Shown: positions 51,560-59,028 of the stretch, in pieces
Layout of the letters: each line of letters starts with the position of its first letter
Numbering within the stretch: the first letter of the stretch is position 1
Origin: Streptomyces bathyalis
GTDB lineage: Bacteria; Actinomycetota; Actinomycetes; Streptomycetales; Streptomycetaceae
Length of the DNA stretch: 64,000 bases
Reading direction: 5' to 3'
Assembly: GCF_015910445.1 (NCBI RefSeq)
Contig: NZ_CP048882.1
Coordinates: forward strand, 5,453,501-5,517,500
Position numbers and translations under genes: made by a program
The notes under the pieces: model-generated
Seen by the model: the letters and a program-made list of their open reading frames with translations, nothing else
The model's database searches: none
What the model was told of the DNA's origin: nothing

Positions 51560-52558
51560 ATGTCCTCGCGTGAACTGGTCGTGCTGGGCACCGCCAGCCA
51601 GGTCCCGACCCGGCACCGCAACCACAACGGTTACGTGCTGCTCTGGGACGGCCACGGCATCCTCTTCGACCCCGGCGAGGGCACCCAGCGCCAGATGCTG
51701 CGCGCGGGCGTCTCGGCCCACGACCTGACCAGGATCTGCGTCACTCACTTCCACGGCGACCATTCCCTGGGGCTGGCGGGCGTCATCCAGCGCATCAACC
51801 TGGACCGGGTACCGCACACCGTGACGGCGCACTATCCGGCGAGCGGCGAGCGCTTCTTCGAGCGGCTGCGGTACGCCACGGCGTACCGCGAGACGGTGGC
51901 GCTGCGGCAGGAACCCGTCGCGGCCACGGGCGAGTTGGCGGCACCAGCACCAGCACCAGCACCAGCACCGGCACCGGCACCCGCCGCCGGGCCCTTGGGC
52001 GCCGGCACGTGGGCTGACCCGGGATCCGAGGAGCCCCCGCCCTTCACGCTCTTCGCACACCGGCTGTCGCACCCCGTCGACGCGTACGGATACCGGCTCA
52101 CCGAACCGGACTCGCGCCGCATGCTCCCCGAGCGGCTGGAGTCACGCGGCATCCGCGGCCCGGACATCTCCCTCCTGAAGCGCACGGGCGAACTGCGCGG
52201 CGTACGGCTGGAAGAAGTCAGCGAGCCCCGGCCCGGGCAGCGCTTCGCGTTCATCATGGACACCCGGATGTGCGACGGCGTCCTCGCCCTGGCACAGGAC
52301 TGCGACCTGCTCGTCATCGAGTCCACGTTCCTGGACGAGGACGCGGCGCTCGCCGAGGAGTACGGCCACCTCACGGCCGGTCAGGCGGGCCGGGCGGCGG
52401 CGGAAGCGGGCGTGCGCAGCCTCGTCCTCACTCATTTCTCTCAGCGGTACACGGACGCCTCCCTCTTCGCCCGGCAGGCCCGACAGGCGGGTTTCGAGGG
52501 GGAGTTGACGGTGGCGGAGGACCTGACGCGTGTCCCCGTGCCGAAGCGCCGGGCCTGA
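51560..52558 (+). CDS. Ribonuclease Z-like metallo-beta-lactamase protein
   Basis: 332 residues. RELVVLGTASQVPTRHRNHN and ILFDPGEGTQRQMLRAG are typical of tRNase Z, with THFHGDHSLG near residue 62 as the metal site. The flexible-arm motif is SRGIRGPDISLLKRTGEL, and LLVIESTFLDEDAA and VLTHFSQRYTD complete the fold. It should cut 3' trailers from pre-tRNAs. This fits the tRNAs here, whose CCA is not encoded. An Ala-Pro repeat of about 16 residues, coded by CACCAG/CACCGG hexamers, interrupts the domain near residue 130, upstream of the exosite arm. Confidence 0.9.
   Translation: MSSRELVVLGTASQVPTRHRNHNGYVLLWDGHGILFDPGEGTQRQMLRAGVSAHDLTRICVTHFHGDHSLGLAGVIQRINLDRVPHTVTAHYPASGERFFERLRYATAYRETVALRQEPVAATGELAAPAPAPAPAPAPAPAAGPLGAGTWADPGSEEPPPFTLFAHRLSHPVDAYGYRLTEPDSRRMLPERLESRGIRGPDISLLKRTGELRGVRLEEVSEPRPGQRFAFIMDTRMCDGVLALAQDCDLLVIESTFLDEDAALAEEYGHLTAGQAGRAAAEAGVRSLVLTHFSQRYTDASLFARQARQAGFEGELTVAEDLTRVPVPKRRA
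51941..51985 (+). repeat. Hexamer tandem repeat (GCACCA/GCACCG) inside the RNase Z-like gene
   Basis: Seven to eight consecutive GCACCA or GCACCG units encode an (Ala-Pro)n linker. The repeat can change length in-frame by slippage. Confidence 0.8.
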
Positions 52559-52754
52559 GCAACGCCGGAGTGCCGCCGCCTCGCTCGGGGACTCTCCCGG
52601 GTCGGCGGCCGGAGTGGACACGCACCCGCCTCGTACACATCGTGCGCCCGCGTCAAGTTCCTTGCTGATCCCTGATAACAACTCTGCAACGCCCGAAATT
52701 TGTACGTACCTTCGGCATCGGTGTGGGGCGTTCCTCTCAGAACTGGAGCAGTCA

Positions 52755-53027
52755 ATGTCCCGGAAGCGGAAGAGCAGTCTGGCGGTCAAGGCCACTGTCG
52801 GGTTCGGTGCAACCGTCCTCGCGGTCGGCATCGCCGCGGTGGCTGTCGGCACGAGCCAGGCGGCGACGGAGAACTGTGCGGGCCTGGAGCAGGCGCTGAA
52901 GAACAACCAGAACTTCATCGCCGGGCAGAAGGCCAACCCCGATGCCCAGTCGGAGGCGAGGATCGCCAACCGGCAGGCCGTCATCGACAACATCCAGCAG
53001 CGCCTGCAAGCGGCGGGCTGCCAGTGA
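52755..53027 (+). CDS. Small secreted protein, 90 aa, one Cys pair
   Basis: A basic N-terminus (MSRKRKSSLAVKA) and hydrophobic core (VGFGATVLAVGIAAVAVG) form a signal peptide, with probable cleavage after SQAA. The mature part is ~53 residues and mostly helical (CAGLEQALKNNQNFIAGQKA, RIANRQAVIDNIQQRLQAAG). One Cys lies near each end, which could form a disulfide closing a helical hairpin. The ribosome site GGAG is 8 bases upstream. The preceding ~100 bases are unusually AT-rich, with TACCTT near 52711 as a possible -10. Function unknown. Confidence 0.8.
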   Translation: MSRKRKSSLAVKATVGFGATVLAVGIAAVAVGTSQAATENCAGLEQALKNNQNFIAGQKANPDAQSEARIANRQAVIDNIQQRLQAAGCQ

Positions 53028-53124
53028 CCCACTGGGCCCACGGAGCCCACTGACCGATCACAACCGGAACGAGCGGAATCGCGCGTCCAAGATCCTCGGC
53101 GGCACAGGGCGGCTCGCCGAGTAG

Positions 53125-53161
53125 GAACGGCCGGCACCTCCTGCCCAGGTGCCGGCCGTTC
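53125..53161. terminator. Bidirectional terminator, 15-bp perfect stem
   Basis: GAACGGCCGGCACCT (53125-53139) and AGGTGCCGGCCGTTC (53147-53161), with a 7-base loop, between convergent genes. Confidence 0.8.
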
Positions 53162-53213
53162 GCAGTCCCCTCGAAGTGATGTGCGCGGGGCCGCCCACGA
53201 CGGCCCGGCGCAG

Positions 53214-54233
53214 TCAGGTCCCCTCAGGGCCCTCCTGCATCAGCTCCAGGAAGCGCTTCGTGCCCACGTTGCCACCGGAGATGATGACGCCGACCCGTGC
53301 TGGAACCGGGTCGATCCGCCCGGCGATCAGTGCCGCCAGCCCCGTCGCCCCGCTCGGCTCGACCACGATCTTCAGCCTCTCGAAGGCGAAGCGCATCGCC
53401 GCGCGGATCTCCTCGTCGCTCACCAGCTCCACACCCGCCAGCAGGCGCCGGTTGACGGAGAAGGTCAACTCGCCCGGTGTCGTGGCGGCCTGACCGTCCG
53501 CGATGGTGCGCGGTACCGCGTCCAGCTCGATGCGGCCGCCCGCGGCCAGTGAGCGGCGCGTGTCGTCGCCCGCCTCCGGCTCGATGCCGATGACGCGCAG
53601 CCGCGGGTGGAGCGCGGCCGCCACGGTCGCCGTGCCGGCCGCGAGTCCGCCGCCGCCGACCGGGACGAGCAGGGCGTCCAACTCCCCTGTCTCCTCCAGC
53701 AGTTCCAGCGCGGCCGTGCCCTGACCCGCGATGACGTGCGGGTGCTCGTACGGAGGCACGAGCGCCAGCCCCCGGTCCCGCGCCACGCGCCCGCCGATGT
53801 CCTCACGGTTCTCGGTGTAGCGGTCGTAGGTGACGATCTCGGCGCCGTAGTCGGCCGTGGCGTCCATCTTGGACGGCGGGGTGTCCTCGGGCATCACGAT
53901 CACGGCCCTGCTGCCCAGCTCACGGGCGGCGAGGGCGACGGCCTGCGCGTGATTGCCGGAGGAGTAGGTCGCGACGCCGTTCGCCAGCTGCTCGGGCGGC
54001 AGTTGGGAGACGGCGTTGTAGGCGCCGCGGAACTTGAACGCGCCGATCCTCTGGAAGTTCTCGCACTTGAGGTGGACCTCCGCGCCCACCATCCGGTCCA
54101 GGGTCCGGGAGCGGAGCACCGGTGTGCGGTGCGCCGCTCCCTTCAGCCGGTCCGCCGCTGTGCGCACGTCCTCGAGCGTCACGGGTCCGGTGCCCGGGGC
54201 TGCCGGGCCGTCCGTCGTCGGGCTGCTGCTCAT
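53214..54233 (-). CDS. PLP-dependent threonine dehydratase / serine racemase family enzyme
   Basis: 339 residues of the fold-type II PLP family. The Schiff-base Lys is in RIGAFKFRGAYNAV, the PLP phosphate loop is LLVPVGGGGLAAGT, and ATYSSGNHAQAVALAA and VGVIISGGNVGTKRF complete the active site. The length, with no regulatory ACT domain, suits a catabolic threonine ammonia-lyase or a serine/hydroxyaspartate racemase rather than biosynthetic IlvA. The sequence alone does not decide which. ATG 54233 has a GGAGGAGGAG ribosome site upstream. Confidence 0.9.
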   Translation of the reverse strand: MSSSPTTDGPAAPGTGPVTLEDVRTAADRLKGAAHRTPVLRSRTLDRMVGAEVHLKCENFQRIGAFKFRGAYNAVSQLPPEQLANGVATYSSGNHAQAVALAARELGSRAVIVMPEDTPPSKMDATADYGAEIVTYDRYTENREDIGGRVARDRGLALVPPYEHPHVIAGQGTAALELLEETGELDALLVPVGGGGLAAGTATVAAALHPRLRVIGIEPEAGDDTRRSLAAGGRIELDAVPRTIADGQAATTPGELTFSVNRRLLAGVELVSDEEIRAAMRFAFERLKIVVEPSGATGLAALIAGRIDPVPARVGVIISGGNVGTKRFLELMQEGPEGT

Positions 54234-54340
54234 GGATGCTTCGCTCCTCCTCCGGGGGCGGCGGACTCCTCCCGCCCGCACGTGTGCCCCCTGGCAGCTA
54301 CATCCTCGCCCGCTTTGCCCGCGAATCCGAGTGTGCGTTT

Positions 54341-55177
54341 CTACGGGAGGAAGTACATCGGGTTCGGCAGCTTGTACGTGCGCTCGGCGTGGCCGCCCTT
54401 GAGGTCGCTGAACTGGTCGCCGAAGTTGGCGAGGATCCTGTAGCCCTTCGACTCCAGGTGCTTGCGCGTACCGGACTTGTACTCGACCGTCGTGCAGTCG
54501 CTGCCGCACTCCAGGTACGGCGGCGGGTGCTCCTTGTCCTTGAGGTAGAAGTGCTTGGTGTCGACCGGGGCCTTGTAGCCGACGTTCTTGAGGTTGCGGA
54601 CGCTCCAGTCGCGCTGGTGCTCGGCGCGGCCGGTGAGGAAGAAGACCGTGATGCCGCTCTTGTGCGCCCAGTTGACCAGCTTCTTCATGCCGAAGACCGC
54701 GTCCATGTCGGTGGTGCGCAGGTACTCGTCCTGGAGCTTCGGGTCGAAGTTGTAGCCGATCTGCCGCTCGAAGTTGTAGGTGAGCAGCGTGGTGTCGTCG
54801 ACGTCGAAGACGACGGCCGGCTTGTGGTCGTGGCGCGACTTCTCGCTCTCCTTGGCCATGGAGCGCTTCAGGTCGCGCTGGGCGTCGGCGGCGATGCCGC
54901 GGACCTGCTTGGCGTAGTCGCTCTTCGGGGAGGCGTAGTGCTCACCGTCAGGGGTCTCGATGTCGCCGTAGTAGTCGGCGATCTTCTCCTTGACCTTGTC
55001 GATGTTGGGGATCTCGCGGTCCGTGCCCGGCGTGGAGCGCTCGGCGGTCGCCTGCCCGGCACCGAAGAGGGCGGTGCCGGCGAGGGCGGCGGAGACGATG
55101 GCCGCGGCTGCGGCGGCGCGGCGCCCGCGGAGGAGGGTGAACGGGCGGCGTGTGCTGCTGTCTTCGGTGGGGGGCAT
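54341..55177 (-). CDS. Secreted HAD-family acid phosphatase
   Basis: 278 residues. The N-terminal ~55 form a signal peptide with a long basic region (FTLLRGRRAAAAAAIVSAAL) and probable cleavage after GQATA. HAD motif I is AVVFDVDDTTLLTYNF (DxDxT) and motif II is ITVFFLTGRAEHQRDW. A basic segment YKSGTRKHLESKGYRILANF and the final Asp region NFGDQFSDL complete the fold of class B/IIIB acid phosphatases. It should release phosphate from organic compounds outside the cell. ATG 55177 has a GGAG site. A Cys pair (ECGSDC) may form a disulfide. Confidence 0.92.
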   Translation of the reverse strand: MPPTEDSSTRRPFTLLRGRRAAAAAAIVSAALAGTALFGAGQATAERSTPGTDREIPNIDKVKEKIADYYGDIETPDGEHYASPKSDYAKQVRGIAADAQRDLKRSMAKESEKSRHDHKPAVVFDVDDTTLLTYNFERQIGYNFDPKLQDEYLRTTDMDAVFGMKKLVNWAHKSGITVFFLTGRAEHQRDWSVRNLKNVGYKAPVDTKHFYLKDKEHPPPYLECGSDCTTVEYKSGTRKHLESKGYRILANFGDQFSDLKGGHAERTYKLPNPMYFLP

Positions 55178-55451
55178 GGGGGGCTCCAAGAAATGTGCGG
55201 GCGGGGCGGGGCCCCTGCTGTTCGACGGGATGCAAGTCGGCGCGGTGCAGGGGGAAGCTAACAGAGACCCGGCCATCGTTCTACGCGCGGAGATGGAACC
55301 TTGCCGTGAACTTTGCCGAACGCGGGCACCGACAGCACGGGCAACACCCCGTCGTGTGGTCGACGGTTCGCCTCCCGGGCGGCACAGTTGGGCGCAACCG
55401 ACAATCCGTGGTCACGACGGGGTGACCGCGGGACGAGCACGGAGGGTCCGG

Positions 55452-56537
55452 ATGTCACAGGAGGTGCGCGGCGTCATCGCGCCGGGCAAGGACGAACCGG
55501 TACGCGTGGAGACCGTCGTGGTGCCGGACCCCGGCCCCGGGGAGGCCGTGGTGAAGGTGCAGGCGTGCGGCGTCTGCCACACCGATCTGCACTACAAACA
55601 GGGCGGCATCAACGACGACTTCCCCTTCCTCCTCGGCCACGAGGCCGCGGGAGTCGTCGAGTCCGTGGGCCCGGGCACGACCGAGGTGGAGCCCGGCGAC
55701 TTCGTGATCCTCAACTGGCGTGCGGTGTGCGGTCAGTGCCGCGCCTGCAGCCGCGGACGCCCCTGGTACTGCTTCGACACGCACAACGCCCGTCAGCCGA
55801 TGACCCTGACCGACGGGCGGGAGCTCTCCCCGGCGCTCGGTATCGGCGCCTTCGCGGAGAAGACGCTCGTGGCCGCGGGCCAGTGCACCAAGGTCGACCC
55901 TGAAGTCGACCCCGCTGTCGCGGGTCTGCTCGGCTGCGGCGTGATGGCGGGGATCGGTGCCGCCGTCAACACCGGCCAGGTCGGGCGCGGCGACTCCGTC
56001 GCGGTCATCGGCTGCGGCGGAGTGGGCGACGCCGCCATCGTCGGCGCACGGCTCGCGGGAGCCGCCCGAGTGATCGCCGTCGACATCGACGAACGCAAGC
56101 TCCGGCAGGCCGAGTCCATGGGCGCCACCCACACCGTCGACTCACGTAAGGCCGACGTGGTCGAGACGATCAGGGAACTGACCGGCGGCTTCGGCGCGGA
56201 CGTGGTCATCGAGGCCGTCGGCCGTCCCGAGACCTACGAACAGGCCTTCTACGCGCGGGACCTGGCGGGCACCGTCGTGCTGGTCGGGGTGCCGACACCG
56301 GAGATGCGCCTCGATCTCCCGCTGCTGGACGTCTTCGGGCGCGGCGGGTCCCTCAAGTCGTCCTGGTACGGGGACTGTCTGCCCTCCCGCGACTTCCCGA
56401 TGCTCATCGATCTGCACAAGCAAGGGCGCCTGCCCCTGGACAAGTTCGTGACGGAGCGGATCGCCCTGGACGAGGTCGAGCAGGCCTTCGACCGCATGCA
56501 CGCCGGGGACGTGCTGCGTTCGGTCGTCGTGTTCTGA
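55452..56537 (+). CDS. mscR: S-(hydroxymethyl)mycothiol dehydrogenase
   Basis: 361 residues of the zinc alcohol dehydrogenase family: catalytic zinc ligands in ACGVCHTDLHY (Cys39) and LGHEAAGVVESVG, four structural Cys in CGQCRACSRGRPWYC, and the nucleotide fold VAVIGCGGVGDAAIVGAR. NWRAVCGQC and DTHNARQPMTLTDG fit the mycothiol-dependent formaldehyde dehydrogenase/S-nitrosomycothiol reductase group, a marker of actinomycetes. ATG 55452 has GGAGGG 6 bases upstream. In many relatives an MBL hydrolase gene follows mscR. Here a methyltransferase gene follows instead, after a 237-base gap with a hairpin. Confidence 0.9.
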   Translation: MSQEVRGVIAPGKDEPVRVETVVVPDPGPGEAVVKVQACGVCHTDLHYKQGGINDDFPFLLGHEAAGVVESVGPGTTEVEPGDFVILNWRAVCGQCRACSRGRPWYCFDTHNARQPMTLTDGRELSPALGIGAFAEKTLVAAGQCTKVDPEVDPAVAGLLGCGVMAGIGAAVNTGQVGRGDSVAVIGCGGVGDAAIVGARLAGAARVIAVDIDERKLRQAESMGATHTVDSRKADVVETIRELTGGFGADVVIEAVGRPETYEQAFYARDLAGTVVLVGVPTPEMRLDLPLLDVFGRGGSLKSSWYGDCLPSRDFPMLIDLHKQGRLPLDKFVTERIALDEVEQAFDRMHAGDVLRSVVVF

Positions 56538-56639
56538 CGCGGGGGCCGCGGGCCCGCGGGGCGTCGCGGCGCGGGCAGTGTGCCGGCCGTCGGGGCGGTG
56601 GCGCGGGCCGGTCGCCCGGGCCTCGGCGGCCCGGCCGGC

Positions 56640-56676
56640 GACCGTGGCAGATGTCGTCCCGGCATCTGTCACGGTC
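56640..56676. promoter_or_regulatory. Near-perfect 14-bp inverted repeat between mscR and a methyltransferase gene
   Basis: GACCGTGGCAGATG (56640-56653) pairs with CATCTGTCACGGTC (56663-56676) with one G-T, around a 9-base loop. It could be a terminator for mscR or an operator for the next gene. No T-tract follows. Confidence 0.5.
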
Positions 56677-56774
56677 CTTCCGTGGACCCGCCCGACCGCG
56701 GACGGGAATCCGCGTTGCGGCGTGCCCGTGCGCAAGGGCAGAGTTCCGCCCGAACGCACCCCGAAGGGAAGCCC

Positions 56775-57518
56775 ATGTCGCTGCGCCACCATGAGATCGC
56801 CGAAGCCGGGAACCGCATCCTCAATCCCTTCACCGAGGAGAAGCTGCGGCTGCTCGGAACGGTGACGGCGCCCAGGCCCGGCGCACGTCACCTCGATCTG
56901 GCCTGCGGCAAGGGGGAGATGCTCTCGACCTGGGCACGTGACCACGGCACCGAAGGCATCGGCGTGGACATCAGCCGGGTCTTCCTCGAAGCCGCCCGCG
57001 AGCGAGCGGCGGAATTGGGAGTCGCGGAGCGGCTGCACTTCGAGCGTGCGGACGCGGGATCGTACGAGGCCGAGCCCGGCGGCCACGACCTGGTGACCTG
57101 CCTGGGCGCGACCTGGATCGGCGGGGGCCTCGCCGGCACGCTGGAGCTGATGCGCCGCGCGCTGCGGGCGGACGGCACGATGGTCGTCGGTGAGGTGTTC
57201 TGGCGGTCCGAGCCGTCCGACGAGGCGTGCCGCGCCCTGGAGATGGAGCCGGACGACTTCGCGAGCCTCGCCGGCACCAACGAGCGCTTCGAGGCAGCCG
57301 GCCTCGAACTCGTCGAGATGGTCCTCGCGGATCCGGACAGCTGGGACCGGTACGCCGCCTCGCAGTGGCGCACCGTCAGCGACTGGCTGTGCGCGCACCC
57401 GGAGCACCCGGATGCCCCGGACATGCGCGACTTCCTCCGGCACTCCCGCACGTCGTATCTCGCCCACGGCCGTGACCTGCTGGGTTGGGGCGCCTTCGTG
57501 CTCCGCCCGGTGAGCTGA
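56775..57518 (+). CDS. Class I SAM-dependent methyltransferase
   Basis: 247 residues with motif I HLDLACGKGEMLSTWARDHG near residue 40, GIGVDISRVFLEAARERA (acidic loop), and LVTCLGATWIGGGLAGTLEL (motif IV region). It most resembles small-molecule methyltransferases; the substrate is unknown. AAGGGAAG precedes ATG 56775. It is convergent with the IclR gene, with about 100 bases between stops. Confidence 0.9.
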   Translation: MSLRHHEIAEAGNRILNPFTEEKLRLLGTVTAPRPGARHLDLACGKGEMLSTWARDHGTEGIGVDISRVFLEAARERAAELGVAERLHFERADAGSYEAEPGGHDLVTCLGATWIGGGLAGTLELMRRALRADGTMVVGEVFWRSEPSDEACRALEMEPDDFASLAGTNERFEAAGLELVEMVLADPDSWDRYAASQWRTVSDWLCAHPEHPDAPDMRDFLRHSRTSYLAHGRDLLGWGAFVLRPVS

Positions 57519-57616
57519 GGGGGTACGGAGCGTCCGCCCGGCCTGCCTTCGGGAACGCCACGCCGGGGAGGACTGACGCCGCGAGTGGGCGGCGAGGCCG
57601 GACCGCGAGCGAGGTG

Positions 57617-58417
57617 TCAGCGCCAGTCGGGGGCGCCGCTGCCCGCGGCCAGGCCCGCGGACTCGATCCGTTCGCGGATCTCCCGCATCACGGTCACGAT
57701 GCGCTGCTCGTGCTCCTCGCTGAGACGGCCGACCGGCACCGAGCAGCTGACCGCGTCGGTCGCGGGGGATTCCCCCGCAGCGTCGCGCAGCGCGAAGCCG
57801 AAGCCCGCGATGCCGACGACTCCCTCCTCGCGGTCGATGGCGTAGCCGCGCTCCCGCACCCGCGCCAGGTCCGCCAGCAGCGAGGCACGCCGGGTGTGGC
57901 TGTGCGGGGTCAGGGCGCGCAACGGGTCCTCGGGGAGCGGGAGTTCGGAGTCCGGCCGCTCGGCCAGCAGCGCCTTGCCGAGGGCGCCGGCGTGCGCGGG
58001 CAGGCGGCGGCCGACGCGGCTGAGCGTGCGCTGGTACTCGTGCGACTCCCGTGTGGCCAGGTACACGACGTCGCCGCGGTCCAGCCGGGCCAGGTGGATG
58101 GTCTCGCCCAGTCGCTCGGAGGCCTCCGCGAGATACGGGCGGGCCGCCCGCACCCTCGGGTCGCTGTCGAGATAGCTGGTGCCGGTGAGCAGGGCGCGGA
58201 TGCCGATGCCGTAGAGGGAACCGGTGGCGTCCGTACGTACCCAGCCGCGCTCGATGAGGGTCTGCAGCAGGGCGTACATGCTGCTTCGCGGCACTTGGAG
58301 TTCCTCGGCGAGCTCACGCAACCGGGCGGGCCGGTCGCCTCGCGCGGCCAGTACCTCCAGCAGATCGACGGCGCGGGAGGCGGACTTCACGGCGCGTACG
58401 CCTCCGGGCTCCGGCAT
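57617..58417 (-). CDS. IclR family transcriptional regulator
   Basis: 266 residues from ATG 58417, or 272 from ATG 58435. The winged helix-turn-helix shows SASRAVDLLEVLAARGDRPA and LRELAEELQVPRSSMYALLQ. The C-terminal effector domain has GETIHLARLDRGDVVYLATR, GALGKALLAERP and the end IAGFGFALRDAAGES with SCSVPV. IclR proteins usually control sugar-acid or aromatic catabolism and lie near their targets. The glucarate dehydratase operon 2 kb away is a natural candidate. ATG 58417 lies 6 nt after minus-strand TACGAT (58429-58424), which favours that start. Confidence 0.92.
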   Translation of the reverse strand: MPEPGGVRAVKSASRAVDLLEVLAARGDRPARLRELAEELQVPRSSMYALLQTLIERGWVRTDATGSLYGIGIRALLTGTSYLDSDPRVRAARPYLAEASERLGETIHLARLDRGDVVYLATRESHEYQRTLSRVGRRLPAHAGALGKALLAERPDSELPLPEDPLRALTPHSHTRRASLLADLARVRERGYAIDREEGVVGIAGFGFALRDAAGESPATDAVSCSVPVGRLSEEHEQRIVTVMREIRERIESAGLAAGSGAPDWR

Positions 58418-58423
58418 GCGCTG

Positions 58424-58429
58424 ATCGTA
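58424..58429 (-). promoter_or_regulatory. Putative -10 element (TACGAT), leaderless IclR gene
   Basis: Minus-strand TACGAT, six bases (CAGCGC), then ATG 58417. Confidence 0.45.
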
Positions 58430-58921
58430 GGGCATGTGCGGTCGTGCGCCCGGGGGTTGCGGCGCGAAGGCTGAGCTGCGGAAGTGGGCGGTGCGGCCGC
58501 CCGCCGGCGGCCATCGGCTTCCCGGCGGGAGAGGCGGCTGACCGCACGCCCGATCCGTCGTCGCAGCACGCCGGACGGTCCCGCTTTACCCCGGCAGCAG
58601 GATCTCTTTACCGAGCGATTACCCTGGTGCGGGTGATCGCCCATCGCAAGGACCGGCTCCGACGCCGGTCCTGAAGCCGACGTGACGGGGGCCAAGATGC
58701 ATCCGACCCACCGCCGGTCCGTGAAGCCGCCCTCGTCGGCGTCGCCCACACGCCGCTCCCGCAGCCCGCGAGCCCGGGCATGCGCGGGCGGATGCCGCCG
58801 CCCGCGGCAGCGTGCACGGCAGCAACGGCACAGACCGCTCCGGCCTCCCACGCGCACGGGGGGATCGACCCGCCCCCGCGTGCCGGTCGCCGCCGGCCCG
58901 TCGCCACATCCGGCACCCCTC
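58430..58921. other. Divergent region between IclR regulator and antiporter
   Basis: About 490 bases with no supported gene. TACCCT at 58620-58625 is a possible rightward -10. The antiporter gene begins after a pair of palindromes. Confidence 0.35.
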
Positions 58922-58966
58922 CCGTACGTGACCACGTCACCGGGCCCGTACGTGACCACGTCACCG
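58922..58966 (+). promoter_or_regulatory. Tandem palindromic operator candidates before the antiporter gene
   Basis: A 21-bp direct repeat (58922-58942 and 58946-58966, period 24 bp). Each copy contains GTGAC-CAC-GTCAC, at 58928-58940 and 58952-58964. A 24 bp period places both sites on nearly the same DNA face, and the pair ends about 63 bases before the GTG. Confidence 0.6.
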
Positions 58967-59028
58967 AGCCGTCGCGTACGAGGACGAGCCGGACGCCGCT
59001 GCTGAACCGACCCGGAGGTCAGACGCCC

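Noticed and set aside
58633..58674. Possible 13-codon leader peptide 7 nt after TACCCT, upstream of the antiporter
   Set aside because: The peptide is Arg-rich with no regulatory logic, and no terminator hairpin with a T-tract follows.
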